A DNA stretch of 64,000 nucleotides from Sphingomonadales bacterium. Its GTDB lineage: Bacteria; Pseudomonadota; Alphaproteobacteria; Sphingomonadales; Sphingomonadaceae. Numbering within the stretch: the first letter of the stretch is position 1; each line of letters begins with the position of its first letter. The stretch is from contig JAIXWO010000026.1 of the NCBI GenBank assembly GCA_027491235.1, positions 62,001-126,000 of the forward strand, in the 5' to 3' direction. The translations under genes were made by a program, and so were the position numbers. Under the pieces are notes generated by a model. That model worked only from the letters and a program-made list of their open reading frames with translations, had not been told where the DNA came from and made no database searches. Positions 25,455-33,350 of this stretch are shown here, piece after piece.

Positions 25455-25816
25455 GTTGGTGGAGCCTGGATCACACTGCGAAAGGCAGGTTTGTTCTACT
25501 TATGTTCCCAATGCAGGTCAAGCGGCTTGAGAAGGGCGAAAATGCGCGATTCTTGAAACTATCTGATTTGCGGTCACAGGTGAAATGGCGGCAAGTCAGA
25601 TTTGATTGAGAAGCTGCCAATTTCTCAGATCCCCATCAACGCATTGACATATTGATGGTTTTAAGCGGATTTTGCCTGCGATTTGTCGCGTAGGGTGTGC
25701 TCTACACTGTACCCAGGTTTGGGGTCTCCGACCAGAAATCTGCCCGCTTTGGACGGCAGGGTATCGAATCTCGTTTCTTGGAACACGCAGCCGTCGCGGC
25801 GCTTGATGCAGCTTCG
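25455..25816. other. Unassigned gap in the integrative element
   Basis: About 360 bases between the ribbon-helix-helix-like gene and the HNH gene. Only short shadow frames are present, none with homology I recognise or a convincing ribosome site. It must contain the promoter of the 25134-25442 gene. Confidence 0.5.
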
Positions 25817-26714
25817 TTAGTGCTTGAAACAATGCTGTCGATGCCAGGCCAGAAAGGCCGGATGTGGGCGCTCTAGAGGTCGCTGGGGTGGGATGGCGAA
25901 GCCGGAGCTGTTGATCAGCGAGCGGATGCTGTCGGGGTCATTCGCCTGCCGACTGACGAGGATCTCCAGATCGTCGCTCAATCCGATCAAGACCCGATCA
26001 AACATCCAGTGTACGGTTCCTGAAAGGGCGATTCCGTTGGTGACGATGTCCGGCCCGCCACTTTCGACGGGGCGGATATGGGCTGCCTCAACCTCGGCGC
26101 GCCCGCCGCCATTGATCAGCTTCAGGCCGGTTACCGCGCAGCGGGCACCATACGCCTCGACTACGCGGCGGCGGAACAATCGGTCACGGACCAGTCGCGA
26201 ACCGAGATTTGCCACACGGTCGCGCTGGATCTCTAGCTGGAACGGTAAACGTTCCTCGCGCAGCATGTCGCCGGAAGTCTCATCGATCCTCGGCAGGAAG
26301 CTGTCATCTTCTGCAAGGCCAAGGTCGATGATGCGGTTGAAGTCCTCGATGGACAGGGGCCGAACACGCGGATTGGGCGCGCCCCGAAATCTTGCCATGC
26401 TCGTTGAGCACACCCCGCTCGACCAGCCCAAGGGGACCGTTGAACGGGACCGGGTTGGGAAAGTCCAGGTAAGTGCCGGGTTCGATCAGGGCGAGATACA
26501 TGTCCTTGGCGGTCGGGTCCGGCACGACATGGGCTACTTTGGCCACCGCGAAGTATCCGCGCGTGTCGCGGATCTTGCTGGGCTCGTAGTAGATGATCCA
26601 ATCGCCAATGCAGGCGCTGACGCGTGTCAGGTACTGACGCGGAAACTGATACTGCTCAGCTGGGCTGTCGTCGTAGATCGAGTCCGTTCGATGAACGAAG
26701 ATGCCTTTGGTCAT
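25817..26714 (-). pseudogene. HNH endonuclease, interrupted by a frameshift near 26366
   Basis: Two overlapping frames together encode one HNH nuclease of about 298 residues. The 5' frame (from ATG 26714) covers the N-terminal domain (SIYDDSPAEQYQFPRQYL, GDWIIYYEPSKI); the 3' frame carries VRPLSIEDF and the HNH core (GARCAVTGLKLINGGGRAEVEAAHIRPV, then NGIALSGTVHWMFD). Removing one base near 26366 joins GRAQSA to VRPLSIEDF, the junction usual in this family. The start overlaps the hipA stop (ATGA, 26711-26714). It could be a real inactivation, a sequencing error or, less likely, recoding. Confidence 0.8.
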
Positions 26715-28045
26715 GGTGCTCCCGGTCCCCCGTCATCAGAATAGGCGCTCGCGCCGATCGTAGGGATGTCGTCCGTTGGCAATTCGTTGGCGTCAGGCTG
26801 GCCTTCCTTTTCAGCATGTGCCCTGACCTCGGCTGCCCGTTCCTCGATTTCCTTTGCGAAGACCTCCAGCATCGTCGAGCCCGCAGCCATAGCCGCTACC
26901 TCCTCGACCGCAGCGGGCAGTTCGCTCTGCAGTCGCGCCGTCACCTGTTCGACCCGCTGCACTGTCCCCCGCGCTGCCAGTCCTGCGGCTTCGGCCATCC
27001 GCCGCCAGTGGCGTCCGTAGACGTGGCGGCCGCGGCGTTGGCCGCCAATGGCCTGAGCGTGGTTCTGGGTGATGTTCGCCCAAGCGAGGCCAGACATGAG
27101 ATCATAGAGGGGGGCAAGCTGCGGCGCGCCTGGGCCGAGCAGGATCGAGTAGTTCTTGGCGTGGGAGTCGACGTTGCCGATCGCGATGTTGAAGATCACG
27201 GCGTCGAGCAGCCGGGTGATTTCGCGCGCGGTCATATGCTGGCGGACGAGGGCGAACATGTCGGCGATCGAAGGGCCGCGCGTGCCGGTGCCGTTTAACT
27301 CGTACTTGGCGGCAGGCGGCCGGCCGAGGGCCTGGCAGAAATCCTCTTGATGCAGGCGGCGGACATTGTTGTCGATGCCTGTCCGATCATAGCGCTCGAC
27401 AAGCAGATAGCTGCGTGGCCCTGCTATGCCTGTCGTCACCGGCGCGACATTGAGTCCGATGCGGCGGGCGAGAACCATGCACAGCGCTTCATTCTGGACG
27501 CTGCCGAGCAGGCGCGGATTGTCGGGCTTGAGAATGTGGTTGGATGGCGCGCCATTGATCGGCACGGCGATCTGGCCATCGATGACCGCAACCGGCAGCT
27601 TTTCCTGTGCGCCGGCAAGGCTCATCGAGACCCCGTCTTCGCCCACCAGGAATGGCCGTGCTGGCAATTCTTCGATGATCCGTTCCAGTGCGCCGCCATC
27701 CGGGATCGGACGATAGCCGGGCTCGCCTCGCGGTTTCTGCGGCGCGATGCTGAGCGCGCCTGCCAGATCGTTGCCGGTCTGCGCGATCAGGCCGAGTGCG
27801 TCCTCCGGTGCCGCGCCGAGCGCCCGCGTCATGGCGCGCAACGGTTCGCCTTCCGGCAGGAGGTTCATCAGCCAGGGAAGAACTTGGTCCCCCTCATAGG
27901 GCTCTGGCCGGATCGGCATGGCCAGTGAAACCGGGAAGCTGTCAGCGGATGAACGCCAGGCATCCGCATAGGTAAGCCGGGTTGCCTGCGCGTCGGCACG
28001 GATCGTGGCGACCAGACGGTCTTCATAGTGAACCGGAAGGTCCAC
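26711..28045 (-). CDS. hipA: HipA-family Ser/Thr kinase toxin
   Basis: A full-length 444-residue HipA. The N-terminal subdomain (DRLVATIRADAQATRLTYAD) is followed by the kinase with SMSLAGAQEKLPVAV, the ATP-site Lys/Asp region (NHILKPDNP), the HQEDFCQALG motif, the catalytic loop NIAIGNVDSHAKNYSILL and PLYDLMSG. HipA enzymes phosphorylate aminoacyl-tRNA synthetases or related targets and cause growth arrest unless held by HipB. The start is GTG at 28045, two bases after the hipB stop. The C-terminus is extended by an acidic tail of about 40 residues beyond the usual domain. Confidence 0.93.
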   Translation of the reverse strand: MDLPVHYEDRLVATIRADAQATRLTYADAWRSSADSFPVSLAMPIRPEPYEGDQVLPWLMNLLPEGEPLRAMTRALGAAPEDALGLIAQTGNDLAGALSIAPQKPRGEPGYRPIPDGGALERIIEELPARPFLVGEDGVSMSLAGAQEKLPVAVIDGQIAVPINGAPSNHILKPDNPRLLGSVQNEALCMVLARRIGLNVAPVTTGIAGPRSYLLVERYDRTGIDNNVRRLHQEDFCQALGRPPAAKYELNGTGTRGPSIADMFALVRQHMTAREITRLLDAVIFNIAIGNVDSHAKNYSILLGPGAPQLAPLYDLMSGLAWANITQNHAQAIGGQRRGRHVYGRHWRRMAEAAGLAARGTVQRVEQVTARLQSELPAAVEEVAAMAAGSTMLEVFAKEIEERAAEVRAHAEKEGQPDANELPTDDIPTIGASAYSDDGGPGAP

Positions 28046-28047
28046 CG

Positions 28048-28263
28048 TCAGGCCTGCGAAATGCCGGCTGCGGTGAGCCGCAGGCCGACTGCCTTGGCTG
28101 CGGCGAGTGCCTTGCCGAGCTGCGCGGTGGGCTTCCCAGCTTCCAGATCGACGATGAAGCGTTCGCCGCTATTGATGGCGAGCGCCAGCTCACGCTGAGT
28201 AAGGCCAAGGGCCTTGCGGGCGGAGGCAATGGCTGCGCCAAATTGGGTTGCGTTGTCTATCAT
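28048..28263 (-). CDS. hipB: HipB-family antitoxin (Xre helix-turn-helix)
   Basis: A 71-residue Xre-type DNA-binding antitoxin: FGAAIASARKALGLTQRELALAI forms the first helices and NSGERFIVDLEAGK the recognition part, followed by TAQLGKALAAAKAVGL. It binds and neutralises HipA and represses the operon. The ATG at 28263 is chosen because the longer frame would run through the operator palindromes. It is immediately followed by hipA, and three operator-like palindromes lie upstream. Confidence 0.9.
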   Translation of the reverse strand: MIDNATQFGAAIASARKALGLTQRELALAINSGERFIVDLEAGKPTAQLGKALAAAKAVGLRLTAAGISQA

Positions 28264-28269
28264 GTCATT

Positions 28270-28385
28270 CTTACCGAGCGGGAAGATTGCATATATGCGG
28301 TTGTACTTCAAGTTCTTTTCTTCCCGATCGGTAAGATTGCTCATCGCAATGCCATTCTGCAATGCGAATCTTACCGATCGGTAAG
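28270..28385. promoter_or_regulatory. Three 16-bp operator palindromes at exact 50-bp spacing, hipB upstream region
   Basis: Copies at 28270-28285 (CTTACCGAGCGGGAAG), 28320-28335 (CTTCCCGATCGGTAAG) and 28370-28385 (CTTACCGATCGGTAAG, a perfect palindrome). Each starts exactly 50 bp after the last. The first overlaps the region just before the hipB start codon. The set lies between hipB (minus) and the divergent antitoxin-like gene at 28447 (plus), so it can govern both. HipB is the obvious binder; that is inferred from family behaviour. Confidence 0.85.
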
Positions 28386-28446
28386 GTTGAGAATGGTCGC
28401 ATCGTACATTCTCTGCTATCGGGGATCGGCAAGTAGGAGCCCATCC

Positions 28447-28764
28447 ATGCCAAACGGCAGCGTTCAATACGACGATGACGAAAAGCTAGCGACGGCGCGG
28501 GCCGCCGCCGCATTGGTCGCGCGTTGGGGCGTTCCAGACGCAATGGTCGCGCGGCTTATAGACGGCGATGGGCGGGCTACGGCGCTGCTCGGCATCCATC
28601 GCACATTGCGATGCATATTCGCTGACAGCGATAGGGCTTTGCGTTGGATCGGTACGTCTAACGAGGCCTTTGATGGAGCCTGCGCACTCGATCTCATACT
28701 GGCAGATGGCCTCGCGGGTATGCAGCGGGTCCAGGCCTACCTTGATGCGGAAATCGCTAGCTGA
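28447..28764 (+). CDS. MbcA/ParS/Xre-type antitoxin with toxin-binding domain, no adjacent toxin
   Basis: A 105-residue protein. The C-terminal half matches the DUF2384 toxin-binding domain pattern: LLGIHRTLRCIFADSDRALRWI, then NEAFDGACALDLILADGLAG and QAYLDAEIAS. Members normally pair with a RES-domain toxin encoded next to them, but here the neighbour is the integrase on the other strand and no RES gene is present. It starts at ATG 28447 and is transcribed divergently from hipB across the operator region. It may be an orphan antitoxin or an extra regulator of the HipBA system. Confidence 0.75.
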   Translation: MPNGSVQYDDDEKLATARAAAALVARWGVPDAMVARLIDGDGRATALLGIHRTLRCIFADSDRALRWIGTSNEAFDGACALDLILADGLAGMQRVQAYLDAEIAS

Positions 28765-28801
28765 GCAGATTGGCGACCAGATCCTGAGCGGTGCAGCTGG
28801 A

Positions 28802-30046
28802 TCAATCAGGAACCGCCCTCGAAGTGGCAAGCGGCTTACGGAAGCTGCCTTGCAGGACCTTCGCGCCCGAACGTAGCTGGTCGAGATAGTCGGCCCAACT
28901 CTGCATCATCCTGATCCGTTCGTCCCAGTGCTCGCCGCGCGCATAGGCGCGGCGGACGTCATCGGTCTCGGCATGGCCAAGCTGGCGTTCGATCGCGTCC
29001 GGGTTCCAGTGGCCTTGCTCATTTAGCAGCGTGCTGGCCATGGCGCGAAAGCCGTGGGCGGTCATCGTGGTGCCGTCGAAACCCATCCGCCGCAGCGCAA
29101 GATTGATCGTGTTTTCACACATGGGCCGGTCGCGCTTGCCCTGCGCCGGGAAAAGGTAGCGGCGGTTGCCGGTGATCTCGCGCAGCTCTTCCAGGATGGC
29201 GAGGACCTGACGGCTGAGTGGAACACGGTGCGCGACGCGCATCTTGGTCTTGTCAGCGGCGATGGTCCAAATGTTGCGGGTGAAGTCGAACTCGCTCCAT
29301 TCAGCCTGCCGCAGTTCGCCCGGACGGACGAAGACGTAAGGGGCAAGCCGCAGTGCTGCGTGCGTGACCGGATAGCCCGAATAGGCGTCTATCGCCCGCA
29401 GCAGTTCGCCCGCTTCCTTCGGTGTGGTGATGGCGGCGCGGTGCGTCACCTTGGGCACGATCAGCGCGCCGCGTAGGTCAGCCGACACGTCGCGGTCCGC
29501 GCGGCCGGTCGCGATGGCATAGCGGAACACCTGCCCGCAGGTGCTGCGCAGCCGCCGTGCGGTTTCATAATGGCCGCGCTTCTCGACCGAGCGCAACACT
29601 GCCAGCAGTTCGGGAGCCTTGATCTCGCTGACCTTGCGGTCTCCGATGAATGGGTAAGCGAATTCGAGCAGCCATTTCAGCTTGCCGAGCGTAACATCGG
29701 CACGGCCTTCGCGCTCGGCCTTGTCGAGCCATTCTTCCGCCACCGCCTTGAAGCTGTTCACATTGGCGAGCGGCCCGGTGATCTTGTCGATCTTGCGCTT
29801 GGCGGCGGGATTGATGCCTTCGGCGATCTGCTTCTTGATCTCCAGCCGCTTGGCGCGCGCTTCGGCCAGTGTGACGGTCGGATAAACTCCCAGCGCTGCC
29901 GTGGCCCGCTTTTCCCCGAAGCGATAGTCGACCCGCCAACACCGCTGTCCTGCCTTTGTCACTAGCAGATACAGACCGCCCCCATCGGAGAGCTTGTAGG
30001 GCTTGTCGCGCGCAACTGCCTTTCGGACTGCGAGATCTGTCAGCAT
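28802..30046 (-). CDS. int: P4-type tyrosine integrase
   Basis: A 414-residue integrase. N-terminal DUF4102 arm-binding domain (LSDGGGLYLLVTKAGQRCWR), core-binding domain in the middle and a catalytic domain with Arg in RPGELRQAEW, Lys in DKTKMRVAHRV, HGFRAMAST, LGHAE and the nucleophile Tyr368 in RAYARGEHW. The ATG at 30046 gives the family N-terminus (MLTDLAVRKA). It starts 160 nt from the tRNA-Leu 3' end, with repeats of ATACCGTCA in between, so it is the enzyme that inserted the 24.70-30.21 kb element. Confidence 0.95.
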   Translation of the reverse strand: MLTDLAVRKAVARDKPYKLSDGGGLYLLVTKAGQRCWRVDYRFGEKRATAALGVYPTVTLAEARAKRLEIKKQIAEGINPAAKRKIDKITGPLANVNSFKAVAEEWLDKAEREGRADVTLGKLKWLLEFAYPFIGDRKVSEIKAPELLAVLRSVEKRGHYETARRLRSTCGQVFRYAIATGRADRDVSADLRGALIVPKVTHRAAITTPKEAGELLRAIDAYSGYPVTHAALRLAPYVFVRPGELRQAEWSEFDFTRNIWTIAADKTKMRVAHRVPLSRQVLAILEELREITGNRRYLFPAQGKRDRPMCENTINLALRRMGFDGTTMTAHGFRAMASTLLNEQGHWNPDAIERQLGHAETDDVRRAYARGEHWDERIRMMQSWADYLDQLRSGAKVLQGSFRKPLATSRAVPD

Positions 30047-30067
30047 GACGGCACCTATTTTGTCGGT

Positions 30068-30102
30068 TTCGATACCGTCAATAATACCGTCAGATACCGT
30101 CA
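30068..30102 (+). repeat. Integrase arm-type repeats, right end
   Basis: Three copies of ATACCGTCA at 30072-30080, 30084-30092 and 30094-30102, just upstream of the integrase start. The first two, with flanking bases, match the left-end copy at 24773-24795 in 22 of 23 positions. They also overlap the likely integrase promoter, which would allow autoregulation. Confidence 0.7.
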
Positions 30103-30205
30103 ATTTCAACGAATTCAGCCGGATGTCGGTGGACGCCGAAACCTTGAAAAGCGGCTGATTTCATGGACTTTTCCGGACATTTGCGGATGCATCCGGAAAG
30201 AAAAA

Positions 30206-30292
<87 letters not shown>

Positions 30293-30418
30293 ACGGCGCA
30301 GATCCCGATGTGGGTCAATGCGGAACGAAGCGGCGCGATTAGGCAGGCCATTGCCGCTTGTCAACAGGCTTCGGCGCGGGCATTGGCGGGCTTACCTCAG
30401 TAAGGGATTTTGACGACG

Positions 30419-31348
30419 ATGAAAGAAGCTTTGGTTACGGTCTTTGGCGGTGGCGGATTTGTCGGGCGCTATGTGGTCGAAGCTCTTCTGCGCGCCGGCG
30501 CTCGTGTGCGCGTGGCAGAGCGCAGCCCGAAAAATTCCTGGTATCTGAAGGCACAGGCAAACCTTGGCCAGATCACCTTTGTGGCGGCCGATGTGACCCG
30601 CCCGGAAACCTTGGGTCGTGCCGTGGCCGGGGCTGACGCCGTGATCAATCTGGTCGGCAGCTTTGCGGATATGCAGCGCATTCATGTTGATGGAGCGCGT
30701 AACGTGGCCGAGGCTGCCGCAAGCGCGGGTGTGGCCTCATTCGTCCAAATGTCGGCCATTGGCGCTGATCCTGAAAGCAAGTCTGCTTATGGTCGGACCA
30801 AAGGCGAGGGTGAGGCGGCAGTGCGCAAGGCCTTCCCTAAGGCGACGATCCTGCGTCCATCGATTGTCTTTGGCCGCGAAGATGCGTTCATCAACCGCTT
30901 TGCCGCGCTCATCCGCATGTTGCCCATCTGCCCCATCATCGGCGGCGACACGAAGTTTCAGCCGGTTTTTGCCGGTGACGTTGGCCATGCGGCCTGTGCC
31001 GCAGCACTGAACCCCGGCGGATTTGGCGGCGTGACCTATGAGCTTGGCGGGCCGACGGTGCTCTCGATGCGCGAGATCAACCAGTGGATCGCAGACCGCA
31101 CGGGCCGTGCGCCGCTGTTCATCGATGTGCCAGACCCTGTGGCCGGTGCCATGGCGACACTGACGGGTTGGCTGCCCGGTGCGCCGATTTCGCGCGACCA
31201 ATGGCTGATGCTCCAGTCTGACAATGTCCTTGCCCCCAAGGCAAAGGGGTTGAGGGCACTTGGCGTGCCTGCAACGCCGATGGACGCTGTCGCGCATGGC
31301 TGGCTGGTCGAATATCGCCGCCACGGTCGCTTCGGGGCCGCTGCATGA
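30419..31348 (+). CDS. NDUFA9-like NAD(P)-binding SDR protein
   Basis: A 309-residue atypical short-chain dehydrogenase-like protein with an N-terminal Rossmann motif (VFGGGGFVGRYVVEALL) and the middle motif of complex I NDUFA9-type proteins (QMSAIGADPESKSAYGRTKGEGE). In alphaproteobacteria these are complex I accessory subunits or quinone-pathway associated. AAGGGA lies before the start; ATG 30419 is preferred over a TTG at 30410. Its stop overlaps the uppP start. Confidence 0.88.
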   Translation: MKEALVTVFGGGGFVGRYVVEALLRAGARVRVAERSPKNSWYLKAQANLGQITFVAADVTRPETLGRAVAGADAVINLVGSFADMQRIHVDGARNVAEAAASAGVASFVQMSAIGADPESKSAYGRTKGEGEAAVRKAFPKATILRPSIVFGREDAFINRFAALIRMLPICPIIGGDTKFQPVFAGDVGHAACAAALNPGGFGGVTYELGGPTVLSMREINQWIADRTGRAPLFIDVPDPVAGAMATLTGWLPGAPISRDQWLMLQSDNVLAPKAKGLRALGVPATPMDAVAHGWLVEYRRHGRFGAAA

Positions 31349-32148
31349 GCGATCTGCTGACCGTCATCCTCCTCGGCATTGTTGAGGGGCTGACTGAGTT
31401 CATTCCTGTCTCGTCTACGGGGCACCTTGTTCTCGCGGGCGAGCTGCTGGGCTTTAAGGATGGGTCTGGCGGCGCGTTTGATATCATCATTCAGCTCGGG
31501 GCGATTTTGGCCGTCATCGTGCTCTATTGGCGCCGCTTCTGGGATGTGGCGGTGGGGCTGTTTTCCATGCAGCAGGGCCCGCTTGTGTTCACCCGCAACG
31601 TGCTGCTCGGATTTCTGCCGTCTGCCGTCGTCGGGGCGTTTGCCTATAAGGCGATCAAGGCCATGTTGGAATCGCCGGCGCTTGTCGCTTGGGCGCTGAT
31701 TGTCGGTGGCGTCGCGATCCTCGTGATTGAGAAGTTCGCCAAGGAAAACCACACCGCCAGCGTTGAACAGATGAGCTGGCGGACCGCGCTGGCCATCGGC
31801 GTTGTGCAGTGCCTCTCGATGATCCCCGGCGTCAGCCGTTCGGGGGCCACGATCATGGGTGCACGTGCCATGGGCGTGGAGCGCAAGACAGCGGCAGAAT
31901 TCAGCTTCTTCGTCGCAGTGCCAACCATGATGGGGGCAACGACGCTTGCGCTCTACAAGGAAGGCGCCGCCCTTGCGGCACAGGATGTGACCAATATTGC
32001 CATCGGCTTTGTGGTGTCGTTCGTGGTTGCTATTGTGGTCATTAAGGCGTTTCTGGCCATTGTGACTCGTTATGGATTCGGGCCGTTTGCCTGGTATCGT
32101 ATTGTGGCCGGTATCGGCGCGCTGGTCTGGTTAGGACAGATTGGCTGA
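31345..32148 (+). CDS. uppP: Undecaprenyl-diphosphatase UppP
   Basis: A 267-residue membrane phosphatase that recycles undecaprenyl pyrophosphate to the monophosphate carrier for peptidoglycan and polysaccharide synthesis. The N-terminal signature (GIVEGLTEFIPVSSTGHL) and the second motif (IPGVSRSGATIMGARAMG) carry the catalytic Glu, Ser and Arg residues. About eight membrane helices. The ATG overlaps the upstream stop by 4 nt. Members of this family are also linked to bacitracin resistance. Confidence 0.96.
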   Translation: MSDLLTVILLGIVEGLTEFIPVSSTGHLVLAGELLGFKDGSGGAFDIIIQLGAILAVIVLYWRRFWDVAVGLFSMQQGPLVFTRNVLLGFLPSAVVGAFAYKAIKAMLESPALVAWALIVGGVAILVIEKFAKENHTASVEQMSWRTALAIGVVQCLSMIPGVSRSGATIMGARAMGVERKTAAEFSFFVAVPTMMGATTLALYKEGAALAAQDVTNIAIGFVVSFVVAIVVIKAFLAIVTRYGFGPFAWYRIVAGIGALVWLGQIG

Positions 32149-32173
32149 TTATCACTTTTGGAGGGTGTTGCTT

Positions 32174-32818
32174 ATGTTCCTTCGCCGAATTGCACTTCCA
32201 TTGGCACTGCTTGCAGCAGCCCCCGTATCGGCACAGACCGCGCCGCCGCCAGCGATCAGCAAGTCCCATGAAGCCGCCGCCGCCCGTGTCGTCGATAAGC
32301 TTTGGCCGCTCGGCACTTATCGCCGCATGATGGACGGCACGATGTCCAAGATGATGGACAGCATGATGGAGTCCATGTTCGGTATGAAGGCGTCTGACAT
32401 GGCGCCTCCAGGCGGCCAAGATGCCTCTGCTAAGGATACGGGCGACAAGACGATGCTAGAAGTCGCTGAAGCAAGGGACCCCCATTTCCGCGAACGCATG
32501 AAAATTTTCATGGACGTGATGATGAAGGAAATGATCCCGCTGGTTGAAAAGATAGAGCCGGGGATTCGGGAGAGCCTGACCCGCGTGTATGCGCGTGACT
32601 ACTCCGAACGCCAGCTTGCCGAGCTGGATGCGTTCCTCGGCACACCGACGGGGCAAGTATTTGGGCAACGCTGGATGATGAGCTTTGTGGATCCGGAAAT
32701 GGTCTCCAACATGTCCAAAATTGCGCCAACGATGATGCAGGCTATGCCGGAGATCATGAAGAAGGTGGAAGCGGCGACCGCGCATCTCCCTCCGCCACCG
32801 CCGCCTGAAGGCCAATAA
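32174..32818 (+). CDS. Exported DUF2059 protein
   Basis: A 214-residue exported protein: signal peptide to about residue 21 (PVSAQ), a Met-rich segment (TMSKMMDSMMESMFGMK) and the DUF2059 helical motif (YARDYSERQLAELDAFLGTP then TGQVFGQRW). GGAGGG precedes ATG 32174. Function of DUF2059 proteins is unknown; the Met-rich stretch may bind metal, but that is speculation. It is 25 nt downstream of uppP. Confidence 0.75.
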   Translation: MFLRRIALPLALLAAAPVSAQTAPPPAISKSHEAAAARVVDKLWPLGTYRRMMDGTMSKMMDSMMESMFGMKASDMAPPGGQDASAKDTGDKTMLEVAEARDPHFRERMKIFMDVMMKEMIPLVEKIEPGIRESLTRVYARDYSERQLAELDAFLGTPTGQVFGQRWMMSFVDPEMVSNMSKIAPTMMQAMPEIMKKVEAATAHLPPPPPPEGQ

Positions 32819-32870
32819 GCTGCCCGTTCAGCGACGCGAAAGATAGCTGCCACTATCAGCCTGCATCGTT

Positions 32871-32889
32871 CGGCGGGAGTCCCCCGCCG
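32871..32889 (+). other. GC-rich hairpin before the next exported protein gene
   Basis: CGGCGGG and CCCGCCG form a 7-bp stem with a 5-nt loop. It lies just before the GGAGG ribosome site of the gene at 32906. No T-run follows, so it is more likely a 5'-leader stem than a terminator. Confidence 0.35.
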
Positions 32890-32905
32890 CGATGGAGGCT
32901 GCTCG

Positions 32906-33343
32906 ATGCGTATTCTTCTTGCGACCGCTATATTGGTCATGTCCACGCCTGCTTTCGCGCAGGACGCGCCTTCTGCGGCCACGCAGAAGGCCGAAGCTCT
33001 GGCTGAAAAGCTGAATGATCCGGTCATGCAGGCCGCTCTTGCCGGTGGCATGGAGGCGATGGTCCAGTCCGTGCTCGATCTGCGTGTCGATGGCATTGCC
33101 AAGGCGATCGAGCCGCTGACAGGAAAGTCTTCAAAAATGCAGGGCAAAACGGTGCGCGATCTGGCGTCGCGGGATGATCCGAATTTTGACACGCGCATTC
33201 AGAACGGTTCCAAGCGTGCCGTGGCCGGCGCAGGTGCGATGGCAAGTGGCTTGGCCGCAGCCATGCCGGAACTGGAAACCGCCATGCGCAAGATGAGCGA
33301 CGCTATGGCGCGTGTGCGGGATCGGATGCCGGATACGCAGTAA
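32906..33343 (+). CDS. Small exported alpha-helical protein
   Basis: A 145-residue protein with signal peptide to about residue 19 (PAFAQ) and an Ala/Met-rich helical body (ALAGGMEAMVQSVLDLRVDG). I do not recognise the family. GGAGG precedes the ATG. Its composition resembles the DUF2059 protein before it, so the pair may be functionally related. It ends 8 nt before the convergent rpoN stop. Confidence 0.7.
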   Translation: MRILLATAILVMSTPAFAQDAPSAATQKAEALAEKLNDPVMQAALAGGMEAMVQSVLDLRVDGIAKAIEPLTGKSSKMQGKTVRDLASRDDPNFDTRIQNGSKRAVAGAGAMASGLAAAMPELETAMRKMSDAMARVRDRMPDTQ

Positions 33344-33350
33344 TTGGGCG

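Noticed and set aside
28264-28467. Longer start for hipB (28344 or 28467)
   Set aside because: Would translate through the operator palindromes and adds residues not seen in the family; ATG 28263 gives the normal helix-turn-helix start.
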